Below, piece by piece: positions 1-7,762 of a stretch of 12,670 bases of DNA. A program made the translations under genes and the position numbers. Under the pieces are notes generated by a model. That model had not been told where the DNA came from, made no database searches, and was given only the letters and a program-made list of their open reading frames with translations. How positions within the stretch are numbered: the first letter of the stretch is position 1; each line of letters starts with the position of its first letter. This DNA comes from Candidatus Eisenbergiella stercorigallinarum. GTDB taxonomy: Bacteria; Bacillota; Clostridia; Lachnospirales; Lachnospiraceae. The stretch spans positions 1-12,670 of the forward strand of contig DWUW01000297.1 of assembly GCA_019120525.1 (NCBI GenBank). The letters run 5' to 3'.

Positions 1-97
1 GGTCTTCGTTTTCCGCAAGCTCTCCGTAGGAGGAGCGGGCGCCGATATAAATGTTGGAAAAATCCTGCAAAACATATTTGAAATCGTTATCTGCCAT
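1..97 (-). CDS. Unrecognised protein, N-terminal 32 residues (cut by window edge)
   Basis: Only the beginning of this gene is present; it runs off the left edge. The reading frame starts with MADNDFKYVLQDFSNIYIG and stays open to base 1. The ATG at 97-95 is preceded by an AAGGAG Shine-Dalgarno about 12 bases upstream, which is far but usable. It follows the sigma-like gene by 69 bases with no terminator between them, so it is probably the third gene of the operon that begins at 1870. No signal peptide or membrane segment is visible in this fragment. I do not recognise the family, and the fragment is too short to assign a role. Confidence 0.6.
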   Translation of the reverse strand, partial: MADNDFKYVLQDFSNIYIGARSSYGELAENED

Positions 98-98
98 T

Positions 99-181
99 CG
101 CTTCTGTTTCTCCTTCCGCCGGCTCAAAGGAGCCTCTTATCCTCCTCCGGCTCAAAAGCGCCTGTTTTATCTTCCGCCGGC
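99..181 (-). repeat. Three imperfect tandem copies of a ~25-30 base unit overlapping a gene end
   Basis: Read on the minus strand, the units run 181-152 (30 bases), 151-124 (28 bases) and 123-99 (25 bases). They begin GCCGGCGGAAGATAA, GCCGGAGGAGGATAA and GCCGGCGGAAGGAGAA. The first two end in TTTTGA or TTTGA. Unit one contains the last codons and TAA stop of the sigma-like gene, so the array looks like decayed copies of that gene's 3' end. The junction of units two and three can form a hairpin (stem GGCTC/GAGCC, bases 134-121) just upstream of the next gene's Shine-Dalgarno. The purine-rich cores also resemble ribosome binding sites. The repeats are seen directly; any regulatory role is inference. 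Confidence 0.6.
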
Positions 182-913
182 GCTGTCGATGTCCTCGATA
201 GCGTCTCCGGACAGGTCCACCGCTTCCTTCAGTTCAAACAGGCTCATGCCGGTTTCGTCCGCGAGCTCCGCCAGCGTCACCTTGCGGCCAAGGCTTTCGG
301 CAAGCTCCCTCGCCTGGTCGGCCACCCGGTTTACCTTGTCGGCAATCTTCTGTCCCGTCTGCGCCTGCTGCGTATTTTCCGCGATATGGTTTTCCATGGC
401 CTCCATGATCATGCTTCCGATCAGGCCCTCCGCCTCGGACGCGTTCCCGGCGGTTTCCAGCATCTGCACCGCCATGGAAAGGGCTACATTCCCTTCTCCG
501 ATCAGATCCTCCAGCAGAGCGCCCTGGCCGGCGTACAGCCTGGCGATATCGACGACCTGGGGAAGGTAGATCTCCGTCAGCCTGCGTCTGGCGTCCCCGT
601 CGCCCGCCATGGCGGACAGGAGGACCGCTTCCTTTTCTCCGTCGGAAAGCTCCGCAAGGCCGGTCAGGCTTTCCAGATAGGAATCCAGCCAGTCGATCTC
701 CACTTCGCTCAGATAATCCTCCGGATTCAGCGGCTCCCCGATCCCGATCTTCTGGCCGGCAAGATAATCGAAGACCAGCTTCATCTGGCCTTCGTCAAAA
801 TGCATGTCCGCAAACACGTCCCGCACCTGCTTTTCCTGCATCATTCCGCCCTGGTTTCTGGCAAGCTGCTTTATTTTTTCCAGACGGGCTGCAAAATCCA
901 TTTCCTGTGTCAT
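167..913 (-). CDS. Sigma-70-like protein lacking region 4 and a recognisable 2.3-2.4
   Basis: This 248-residue acidic protein resembles a primary sigma factor in pieces. Residues about 8-60 look like region 1.1 (LARNQGGMMQEKQVRDVF, then a predicted helical stretch ending in GIGE). Residues 108-150 look like regions 2.1-2.2, the core-polymerase-binding part, with LPQVVDIARLYAGQG and DLIGEGNVALSMAVQ. Residues 194-233 look like region 3, with ARELAESLGRKVTLAELADE. After residue 150, where a true sigma has the aromatic and basic residues of 2.3-2.4 that melt and read the -10 box, the chain is acidic and alanine-rich. There is no C-terminal helix-turn-helix for the -35 box. The start is supported by GGAGG six bases upstream of the ATG. 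It sits 48 bases after the rhomboid-like gene, probably in the same operon. It may bind core polymerase as a modulator or decoy rather than direct transcription; that is inference. No anti-sigma gene is visible beside it. Confidence 0.75.
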   Translation of the reverse strand: MTQEMDFAARLEKIKQLARNQGGMMQEKQVRDVFADMHFDEGQMKLVFDYLAGQKIGIGEPLNPEDYLSEVEIDWLDSYLESLTGLAELSDGEKEAVLLSAMAGDGDARRRLTEIYLPQVVDIARLYAGQGALLEDLIGEGNVALSMAVQMLETAGNASEAEGLIGSMIMEAMENHIAENTQQAQTGQKIADKVNRVADQARELAESLGRKVTLAELADETGMSLFELKEAVDLSGDAIEDIDSAGGR

Positions 914-961
914 ATTTTTCCTCCATACCGGAACGCGGCCAGGGAAGCCGCTCCGGAAGCT

Positions 962-1870
962 CTATTTCACCTCATGCGGCGGCTTCACGTGCACATGGGT
1001 ATAAAGGTGGTGCTGGCAGTATTCATAATTTCCGTAGCACTTGGAGCAGAAACGGAATTCCAGCGTGGGGTCGTCCTCTTCCGTCCTGCCGCAGACCGCG
1101 CATTTATGCTTGGTAACATGGTTCGAGGCGCGGGTCTGCCGCCGGAATTCATGCCTGTAGCGCATCTGCTTCGGCGACATGTGGATGCGGTTCCTGCTGG
1201 TAACGAAAAACACGATGAAGTTGAGCAGGGAGGAGCCGATCACCACCCAGGTCACGACGCCGCCGGAAAGGGCGGAGAAGACCAGCAGGGCCGCGTAGAT
1301 GATCCCCAGCCATTTGACCCGGATGGGGATGACGAACATGAGAAGCACCTGCATGTCCGGGAAAGTGGCCGCATAGGCGAGGAAGATCGACATATTGATG
1401 TAATAGGTGGAAAACGCGCCGAAATAAACTGCCGTCCCGCTTCCGAGCAGATAGACGGATTCCGTCCCAAGCGGGACCTCAGCCGCTTTGGAGATCAGGC
1501 AGATCACAAACAGGATAAGGCTTCCAAGTATGGTAAACAGCATGCCGGAAAACAGATACACATTGTAGCGGTAGGTTCCCCACACCCGTTCCAGCTGTGT
1601 CCCGATGGAGTAATAAAATACCAGCGTGATCAGGACGAAAAAGAGATTCGAGGTATCCGGCGGGATCACCACCCAGGTCACAAGACGCCAGATCTGCCCG
1701 CGCAGGAAGATCTTGAAGGGATCCAGGGTGAGATAGCCCAGAAAAGCGGGATTGACAATATAGATCAGATACCCTACCGCATAACAGACCACCAGATACA
1801 GCGAAAGGTTCGGGATCGCGTATCTGCCGAATTTTCTTTCAAATTTATTGGAAAAACCATTTCCCATCAT
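962..1870 (-). CDS. Rhomboid/derlin-like membrane protein with C-terminal zinc ribbon
   Basis: This 302-residue protein has about six hydrophobic segments between residues 20 and 225, then a basic cytoplasmic tail. GQIWRLVTWVVIPP (58-71) matches the rhomboid segment after the first transmembrane helix, and LERVWGTYRYNVYLF (93-107) matches the usual second-helix region. FPDMQVLLMFVIPIRVKW (170-187) is derlin/rhomboid-like. A Ser-Gly pair occurs at 144-145 followed by Val-Tyr, but the full GxSG motif is not clear. I see no histidine in the last membrane segment where a catalytic His is expected, so it is probably a pseudoprotease. The tail carries C257, C260, C275 and C278, a likely zinc ribbon, then a Cys/His-rich end (C285, H287, H288, H292, H294). 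The first ATG is chosen because AAGGAG lies 9 bases upstream. It is the first gene of a minus-strand operon and diverges from the activase gene. Confidence 0.8.
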   Translation of the reverse strand: MMGNGFSNKFERKFGRYAIPNLSLYLVVCYAVGYLIYIVNPAFLGYLTLDPFKIFLRGQIWRLVTWVVIPPDTSNLFFVLITLVFYYSIGTQLERVWGTYRYNVYLFSGMLFTILGSLILFVICLISKAAEVPLGTESVYLLGSGTAVYFGAFSTYYINMSIFLAYAATFPDMQVLLMFVIPIRVKWLGIIYAALLVFSALSGGVVTWVVIGSSLLNFIVFFVTSRNRIHMSPKQMRYRHEFRRQTRASNHVTKHKCAVCGRTEEDDPTLEFRFCSKCYGNYEYCQHHLYTHVHVKPPHEVK

Positions 1871-1916
1871 CGCTTAAGCTCCTTTTATCCGCGCCGCGCG
1901 CCGTCGTTCAACAGCC

Positions 1917-1945
1917 ATTTTATCATCATGGCAGGCAAAAGTAAA
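1917..1945 (-). promoter_or_regulatory. Sigma-A-like promoter for the rhomboid/sigma-like operon
   Basis: On the minus strand there is a -35 box TTTACT (1945-1940), a 17-base spacer and a -10 box TAAAAT (1922-1917). These match the consensus at 4 of 6 and 5 of 6 positions. The transcript would start near 1910, giving a leader of about 40 bases before the ATG at 1870. Confidence 0.55.
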
Positions 1946-2100
1946 CGGACGCTTTTGCTTTTTATAAAAAGTTATAAAAACTTAATATTTGCCGGGAAGG
2001 GATCCGGAGGATGCCGGAAAACGGCGCGGCTGCGCCCGGCCATGCGATTTCTGCACAATCGCCTGCCGGTTGCGGGACAGGTTTTTAGCAGGTTCTTTAG

Positions 2101-2129
2101 TTGCTTTTCCGTTAGCCGTGTCGTATAAT
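2101..2129 (+). promoter_or_regulatory. Sigma-A-like promoter for the activase gene
   Basis: The -35 box is TTGCTT (2101-2106), the spacer is exactly 17 bases, and the -10 box is a perfect TATAAT (2124-2129). Transcription would begin near 2136. The leader of about 40 bases ends in AAAGGAAG six bases before the ATG at 2175. No operator or leader structure is obvious. Confidence 0.7.
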
Positions 2130-2174
2130 GTAACAGTTGGTCGAAAACACATTTAATAAGAAGAAAGGAAGATA

Positions 2175-5100
2175 ATGGGATTTATGAGCAGCACGAAAAC
2201 TTCCCTTTCCGAAGGCGGAAGGTCTTACAGTCTCGGGATCGATATCGGTTCCACGACGGTCAAGATCGCCATACTGGATGAAGCGCACCACATTCTTTTT
2301 TCCGACTATAAAAGGCATTTTGCAAATATACAGGAAACCCTGACGGAGCTTCTTCAGGAGGGGCAGGAAAAACTGGGAAATCTGACCCTGCACCCGATGA
2401 TCACAGGCTCCGGCGGGCTGACGCTCGCCAACCATCTGGGCGTTCCCTTTGTCCAGGAGGTCATTTCCGTATCCACCGCCCTGCAGGAGCTGGCTCCGAA
2501 AACGGACGTGGCGATCGAGCTGGGCGGAGAGGACGCGAAGATCATTTATTTTGAAAACGGCAACGTGGAGCAGCGGATGAACGGCATCTGCGCCGGCGGC
2601 ACCGGCTCCTTCATCGACCAGATGGCCTCTCTTCTGCAGACGGACGCGGCGGGGCTGAACGAATACGCGAAGGATTACAAGTCGCTTTATACCATCGCGG
2701 CGCGCTGTGGCGTGTTCGCCAAATCGGATATCCAGCCCCTGATCAACGAAGGGGCGACCAAGGAGGATCTGTCCGCCTCCATTTTCCAGGCGGTGGTCAA
2801 CCAGACCATCAGCGGTCTTGCCTGCGGCAAACCGATCCGCGGCCACGTGGCCTTTCTGGGAGGCCCTCTTCATTTTCTCTCCGAGCTGAAAAAGGCCTTC
2901 ATCCGCACCCTGAAGCTGGATCAGGAGCATACCATCGAGCTGGACCATTCCCATCTGTTCGCCGCCATGGGATCCGCCATGAACTGTAAGGAGGAAGTGG
3001 CGTTTTCCATGCGGGAGATGATCGATAAGCTCTCCGGCGGCATCAAAATGGAATTTGAAGTGGAGCGCATGGAGCCGCTTTTCGCTTCGGATGAGGAATA
3101 CGAAGCGTTCCGGGAGCGGCATGACAGCCATTGCGTGAAGACCGCGCCTTTAGAGGATTATGAGGGCAACTGCTTCCTGGGCATCGACGCGGGAAGCACC
3201 ACCACGAAGGTCGCCCTGGTGGGCGAGGATGGCTCCCTCCTCTATTCCTTCTACAGCAACAACAACGGAAGCCCGTTAAAGACCGCCATCGGCGCGATCC
3301 AGGATATCTACGCGCAGCTTCCCAGAGGCGTGCGCATCGTGCGCTCCTGCTCCACCGGGTACGGGGAGGCGCTGATGAAGGCCGCCTTCCTGCTGGACGA
3401 CGGCGAGGTGGAAACGGTGGCCCATTATCATGCCGCCGCCTTCTTCGATCCCCAGGTGGACTGCATCCTGGACATCGGCGGGCAGGACATGAAGTGCATC
3501 AAGATCAAAAACGGCACCGTGGACAGCGTGCAGCTGAACGAGGCCTGCTCCTCCGGCTGCGGCTCCTTCATCGAGACCTTTGCGAAGTCCCTCAATTACA
3601 GCGTGCAGGATTTCGCGAAGGCGGCCCTGTTCGCAGAGCATCCCATCGATCTGGGGACCCGCTGCACGGTTTTCATGAATTCCAAGGTGAAGCAGGCGCA
3701 GAAGGAAGGGGCCGAGGTTTCCGACATTTCCGCCGGCCTTGCCTATTCCGTCATCAAGAACGCGCTGTTCAAGGTCATCAAGGTGTCCGACGCTTCCGAG
3801 CTGGGAAGCCAGATCGTGGTGCAGGGCGGCACCTTCTACAACGACGCGGTCCTGAGAAGCTTTGAAAAGATCGCCGGCTGCGAGGCGATCCGGCCGGACA
3901 TTGCAGGCATCATGGGCGCTTTCGGCGCGGCCCTGATCGCCAGGGACAACTATACCACGGGCTATCAGACCACCATGCTGACCATCGATCAGATCAATTC
4001 CCTGGAATTTGAGACCAGCATGGCAAAGTGCAGGGGCTGCACCAATAACTGCCGGCTCACCATCAACCGGTTTTCCGGCGGCCGCCAGTACATCTCCGGC
4101 AACCGCTGCGAACGGGGGCTGGGAAAGCCGAAAAATCCCAGCCAGGTGCCGAACCTGTTTGAATATAAGCTGAAACGGCTGTTTTCCTACGAGCCTCTGT
4201 CCGCCGATAAGGCCTGGAGAGGCCGGGTAGGCATTCCCAGAGTGCTGAACATGTATGAAAACTATCCGTTCTGGTATACCTTTTTTACCAGGCTGGGCTA
4301 TCAGGTGGTGCTCTCCCCCAGTTCCACCCATGCCATTTATGAGCTGGGCATCGAGTCCATCCCCAGCGAATCGGAATGCTATCCGGCCAAGCTGGCCCAC
4401 GGGCATGTGGCCTGGCTGATTAAGCAGAACGTGGATTTCATCTTCTATCCCGCTCTGTTTTATGAAAGGAACGAAACGGAGGGCGCGAACAATCATTACA
4501 ACTGCCCCATCGTCACCTCCTATTCGGAAAATATCAAGAATAACGTGGAGGAGATCGGCCGGGGCGAGGCGGTGCTGCGCAATCCCTTCATGGCGTTCAC
4601 CAGCCTGGAGATCGCCACGGAAGCCCTGATCAAAGAATTTAAGGAGCTTCCCGCGGAGGAGGTCCGCCGGGCCGCAGTGGCCGGCTGGGAGGAAATGGCC
4701 GCTTCCCATGAGGATATTAAGAAAAAAGGCGAGGAGGTCCTTGCCTGGCTGGAGAACAACCATAAGCAGGGCATCGTCCTTGCGGGCCGGCCCTATCACC
4801 TGGACCCGGAGATCAACCACGGCATTCCGGAGCTGATCACCTCCTACGGGCTTGCCGTGCTCACCGAGGATTCCGTGGCGCATCTGGGCTGCGTGAACCG
4901 CCCGCTGATCGTATCCGATCAGTGGATGTACCATTCCAGGCTGTACGCGGCGGCCGCCTTCGTACGCACCAGGGACGATCTGAACCTGATCCAGCTCAAT
5001 TCCTTCGGCTGCGGCCTGGACGCCGTGACCACCGATCAGGTGAACGATATCCTCTCCGGCTCCGACAAGATCTATACCTGTCTGAAGATCGACGAGGTCA

Positions 5101-6548
5101 ATAACCTGGGCGCGGCAAGGATCCGCGTACGCTCCCTTCTCGCCGCCATCCGGGAGAAGGAAAAGAAGCAGGAAAAACGGGAAATCCGTTCCACGGCCCT
5201 GGAACGCGTGGTCTTCACGGAGGAAATGAGAAAGGATTACACCATCCTCTGCCCTCAGATGTCTCCGATCCATTTCGAACTTCTGGAGAGCGTCTTCAAT
5301 GTGTGCGGCTATCATGTGGAGGTTATGGACAACGACAACCGCCGCGCCGTGGACATGGGACTGAAATATGTGAACAACGACGCCTGCTACCCTTCCCTGA
5401 TCGTGGTGGGACAGATCATGGACGCCCTGCTTTCCGGCAAATATGACGTGAATAAGGTAGCCGTGGTCATGACGCAGACCGGAGGCGGCTGCCGTGCCAC
5501 CAACTATGTGGGCTTCATCCGCCGCGCCCTGGCAAAGGCCGGACTGGAGCAGGTTCCCGTCATTTCCATCAACATGGCGGGCATCGAGAGCAATCCCGGC
5601 TTTAAGCTGGACGCGAACCTCCTGATCCGCGCGGTATACGGCGCGGTGTTCGGAGATATTTTCATGCGCTGCGTCTACCGGATGCGTCCTTACGAGCTGA
5701 CGCCCGGAAGCGTGGAGGAATGCCACCGGAAATGGGTTGAAAAATGCAGGGCCTTCCTTACCGCAAAGCGTCCCGGCATTCCCACCTTCTTTAAGATGTG
5801 CCGGCAGATGATCGAAGACTTCGACCGGATCCCCATCTCCGATGTGAGAAAGCCCCGCGTTGGCATCGTGGGTGAGATCCTGGTAAAATTCGCTCCCGCT
5901 GCCAACAACCATCTGGTGGAGCTTCTGGAGGCCGAAGGGGCGGAGGCCGTGGTCCCGGATCTTCTGGACTTCATGTTCTACTGCTTCTACAACCAGCTGT
6001 ACAAGGCGGATCATTTCGGGACCAGCAAAAAGACGGCGCTTGCCGCCAGAGCGGGCATCCGGGCCATGGAATGGATGCGCTCCGCCGCCAGGAAGGCCTT
6101 TGAAAGGTCGGAGCATTTCCATGCGCCCACCAGGATCGAAACCATCGCATCCTATGCGGAGCCCATCGTTTCCATCGGAAACCAGACCGGCGAAGGGTGG
6201 TTCCTCACCGGCGAGATGGTGGAGCTGATCAAGAGCGGCACCAACAACATCGTCTGCACCCAGCCCTTCGGCTGCCTGCCGAACCATGTGGTGGGCAAGG
6301 GCGTCATCAAGGAGCTGCGCAGGCGCTATCCCAAATCCAACGTGGTGGCCATCGACTACGATCCCGGCGCCAGCGAGGTAAACCAGCTGAACCGGATCAA
6401 GCTGATGCTCTCCACCGCACAGAAGAACCTGAAAAAAGAACTGGAAGAGGACGCGAAGCTGAAACCGGTTCAGGGAGGCGCTGACAGACTGGAAACGGCT
6501 GTCGGGCCGGATAAAAGTATCAACAGCGCGGAAAAGACATCCGCCTGA
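2175..6548 (+). CDS. Giant acyl-CoA dehydratase activase fused to DUF2229/dehydratase-like domains
   Basis: This 1457-residue cytoplasmic protein belongs to the BadF/BadG/BcrA/BcrD ATPase group that activates 2-hydroxyacyl-CoA dehydratases and benzoyl-CoA reductases by ATP-driven electron transfer. Activase 1 (about 18-290) has the phosphate loop GIDIGSTT (21-28), ELGGEDAK (115-122) and the cluster cysteines C139 and C178. Activase 2 (about 333-590) has GIDAGSTT (336-343), DIGGQDMK (433-440), C458/C462 and C497. A linker (619-645) carries CRGC-TNN-C and a fourth Cys. DUF2229-like sequence follows, with PRVLNMYENYPFWYTFF (689-705) and SECYPAKLAHGH (733-744). A second, related half (about 1020-1415) has NDACYPS, GGGCRATNY and CTQPFGCLPNH. 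The family is usually this long in Clostridia, and its substrate is unknown. ATG 2175 is preferred because GGA lies six bases upstream; ATG 2184 is too far away. The promoter is at 2101-2129, and a VanW gene follows 26 bases downstream. Confidence 0.9.
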   Translation: MGFMSSTKTSLSEGGRSYSLGIDIGSTTVKIAILDEAHHILFSDYKRHFANIQETLTELLQEGQEKLGNLTLHPMITGSGGLTLANHLGVPFVQEVISVSTALQELAPKTDVAIELGGEDAKIIYFENGNVEQRMNGICAGGTGSFIDQMASLLQTDAAGLNEYAKDYKSLYTIAARCGVFAKSDIQPLINEGATKEDLSASIFQAVVNQTISGLACGKPIRGHVAFLGGPLHFLSELKKAFIRTLKLDQEHTIELDHSHLFAAMGSAMNCKEEVAFSMREMIDKLSGGIKMEFEVERMEPLFASDEEYEAFRERHDSHCVKTAPLEDYEGNCFLGIDAGSTTTKVALVGEDGSLLYSFYSNNNGSPLKTAIGAIQDIYAQLPRGVRIVRSCSTGYGEALMKAAFLLDDGEVETVAHYHAAAFFDPQVDCILDIGGQDMKCIKIKNGTVDSVQLNEACSSGCGSFIETFAKSLNYSVQDFAKAALFAEHPIDLGTRCTVFMNSKVKQAQKEGAEVSDISAGLAYSVIKNALFKVIKVSDASELGSQIVVQGGTFYNDAVLRSFEKIAGCEAIRPDIAGIMGAFGAALIARDNYTTGYQTTMLTIDQINSLEFETSMAKCRGCTNNCRLTINRFSGGRQYISGNRCERGLGKPKNPSQVPNLFEYKLKRLFSYEPLSADKAWRGRVGIPRVLNMYENYPFWYTFFTRLGYQVVLSPSSTHAIYELGIESIPSESECYPAKLAHGHVAWLIKQNVDFIFYPALFYERNETEGANNHYNCPIVTSYSENIKNNVEEIGRGEAVLRNPFMAFTSLEIATEALIKEFKELPAEEVRRAAVAGWEEMAASHEDIKKKGEEVLAWLENNHKQGIVLAGRPYHLDPEINHGIPELITSYGLAVLTEDSVAHLGCVNRPLIVSDQWMYHSRLYAAAAFVRTRDDLNLIQLNSFGCGLDAVTTDQVNDILSGSDKIYTCLKIDEVNNLGAARIRVRSLLAAIREKEKKQEKREIRSTALERVVFTEEMRKDYTILCPQMSPIHFELLESVFNVCGYHVEVMDNDNRRAVDMGLKYVNNDACYPSLIVVGQIMDALLSGKYDVNKVAVVMTQTGGGCRATNYVGFIRRALAKAGLEQVPVISINMAGIESNPGFKLDANLLIRAVYGAVFGDIFMRCVYRMRPYELTPGSVEECHRKWVEKCRAFLTAKRPGIPTFFKMCRQMIEDFDRIPISDVRKPRVGIVGEILVKFAPAANNHLVELLEAEGAEAVVPDLLDFMFYCFYNQLYKADHFGTSKKTALAARAGIRAMEWMRSAARKAFERSEHFHAPTRIETIASYAEPIVSIGNQTGEGWFLTGEMVELIKSGTNNIVCTQPFGCLPNHVVGKGVIKELRRRYPKSNVVAIDYDPGASEVNQLNRIKLMLSTAQKNLKKELEEDAKLKPVQGGADRLETAVGPDKSINSAEKTSA

Positions 6549-6557
6549 GCATTTCGG

Positions 6558-6568
6558 AAAGGATGGTG
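6558..6568 (+). promoter_or_regulatory. Ribosome binding site that sets the VanW start at 6575
   Basis: AAAGGATGGTG ends six bases before ATG 6575 and resembles AAGGAGGTG. The upstream in-frame ATG at 6563 lies inside this element, with no spacing from the purine run, so it is unlikely to be used. Starting at 6575 also gives a clean signal peptide beginning MKTK. Confidence 0.6.
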
Positions 6569-6574
6569 AAAGCC

Positions 6575-7732
6575 ATGAAAACCAAGATCGTTTCATTCCT
6601 GCTTGCGGCAAGTCTTTTGTTTTCCATGCCGCTTCCGCTGTCTGCCGCGCAGGCTCTGCCGGCGGGAGGGATCACAACCACTGTCTCCGACGGCAGATAC
6701 ATTGACCCTGCCTGGATGGACCAGGCAGTTGTCCTTTCCTTAAACGGGCAGACCTGGGCCATGGGGATCGGGATGATGAAGGATTATCCGGTCTTTCTGT
6801 CCGACGACGGCGGCGTCCGCCAATGTGTGATCGGGGACAGCGAAGTGATCGATGTGTTCCTTTCCGCCCTTAACGCGCAGCTGAAGGAACAGGTTTTTCA
6901 AAGCAACGCGCCTATTTTTGATACCGGCACAGGAAGCTACATCTATAATTCCGGCCAAACCTATTATCAGGTGAATGATAATGTGAAGCTCTGGATCCTG
7001 ACCACCCTTCAGCAGCAGTTCGCGGCCGGGGAACCCGGGACGCTTACCCTGGAGCTTACGGATGGTTACCTGACCCCGGTCGTGATGGATGGCACGCTGA
7101 CGTACAGCCCCGACTTCGTGCTGGCCGGAACCTGCAGCACCGGATTCTCCACCAGTTCCTCCAACCGCATCACCAATATCGAAGTGGCTGCCGGCCACCT
7201 GAACAATATGATCGTCATGCCCGGGCAGGAGGTTTCCGTGAGCGACGCGATCAAGCCCCGCACAACAGCGAACGGCTATAAATCTGCGGGAGCGTATATG
7301 AACGGCAGGACGGTTCCCGCCATCGGCGGAGGCATCTGCCAGGTATCCTCCACGGTATACAACGCGGTAAAAAACGCAGGCCTCGTCATTCTGGAACGGC
7401 ATCCTCACAGTATGCCAGTCCATTATCTTCCCCTTGGGCTGGACGCGGCGATCTCTGCCGGAAGCAAGGATCTCCGGTTCCGGAATGACTACTCCGCCCC
7501 GGTCATCCTACAGGCATATACGGAAGGGAAAACCCTGATCGTAAACTGCCTGGTATGGAACCATGATCTGAATGGGCGCAGCTTTAAGCTCTGGTCGAAG
7601 GAGACAGGAAGCCTTTCCGCAAAGACTTATTTCACCACTTACCAGGATGGCGTGGAGGTCAGTACGGAATATGTGGGCGCATCCTATTATATGGCTCCCA
7701 GATCCGCGGATTCGGACGCGGAGGAAGAATGA
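6575..7732 (+). CDS. Exported VanW family protein
   Basis: This 385-residue protein starts with a signal peptide: MKTK, a hydrophobic core, then PLSAAQA with likely cleavage near residue 27. It therefore acts outside the membrane or in the cell wall. Residues about 30-180 form an N-terminal region without a confident match. The VanW domain spans about 189-325 and includes GFSTSSSNRITNIEVAAG, IGGGICQVSSTVYNAV (250-265) and ERHPHSMPVHYLPLGLDA (274-291). A beta-rich tail (335-370) resembles a G5-like extension, and the end is acidic. VanW proteins are linked to cell envelope functions and to some vancomycin clusters, but their biochemical role is unknown, and no vanA/vanH/vanX genes are here. 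The gene begins 26 bases after the activase stop without a terminator, so co-transcription is likely. A strong terminator follows. Confidence 0.88.
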   Translation: MKTKIVSFLLAASLLFSMPLPLSAAQALPAGGITTTVSDGRYIDPAWMDQAVVLSLNGQTWAMGIGMMKDYPVFLSDDGGVRQCVIGDSEVIDVFLSALNAQLKEQVFQSNAPIFDTGTGSYIYNSGQTYYQVNDNVKLWILTTLQQQFAAGEPGTLTLELTDGYLTPVVMDGTLTYSPDFVLAGTCSTGFSTSSSNRITNIEVAAGHLNNMIVMPGQEVSVSDAIKPRTTANGYKSAGAYMNGRTVPAIGGGICQVSSTVYNAVKNAGLVILERHPHSMPVHYLPLGLDAAISAGSKDLRFRNDYSAPVILQAYTEGKTLIVNCLVWNHDLNGRSFKLWSKETGSLSAKTYFTTYQDGVEVSTEYVGASYYMAPRSADSDAEEE

Positions 7733-7762
7733 TCTCCGGCAGCCCATCTGACCAGGAAATGC

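Larger units (their letters stand above)
1871..2174. other. 304-base divergent intergenic region
   Basis: This space separates the minus-strand rhomboid-like gene from the plus-strand activase gene. It holds one promoter for each side (1917-1945 minus, 2101-2129 plus). Between them are an AT-rich stretch at about 1966-1989 (repeated TATAAAAA) and a GC-rich stretch at about 1992-2090. I see no gene, tRNA or recognisable riboswitch in it. A weak hairpin before TTTTT at 2061-2087 was considered and not called. Confidence 0.6.

Noticed and set aside
2061..2087. Hairpin followed by TTTTT upstream of the activase promoter
   Set aside because: The stem is only four plus two pairs with a bulge, and no plus-strand gene ends before it.
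386..2128. Open frame of 580 codons on the plus strand across the sigma-like and rhomboid-like genes
   Set aside because: It runs opposite two genes with recognisable domains and good ribosome binding sites; the product looks like a reverse-strand shadow.
3276..6611. Open frame of 1111 codons on the minus strand opposite the activase gene
   Set aside because: It lies opposite a clearly conserved gene, and its product is rich in His, Gly, Arg and Asp with no recognisable domain. In GC-rich genes the opposite strand often lacks stops.
6575..7732. VanW gene as part of a vancomycin resistance cluster
   Set aside because: No ligase, dehydrogenase, dipeptidase or two-component genes are near; VanW proteins are common outside such clusters.
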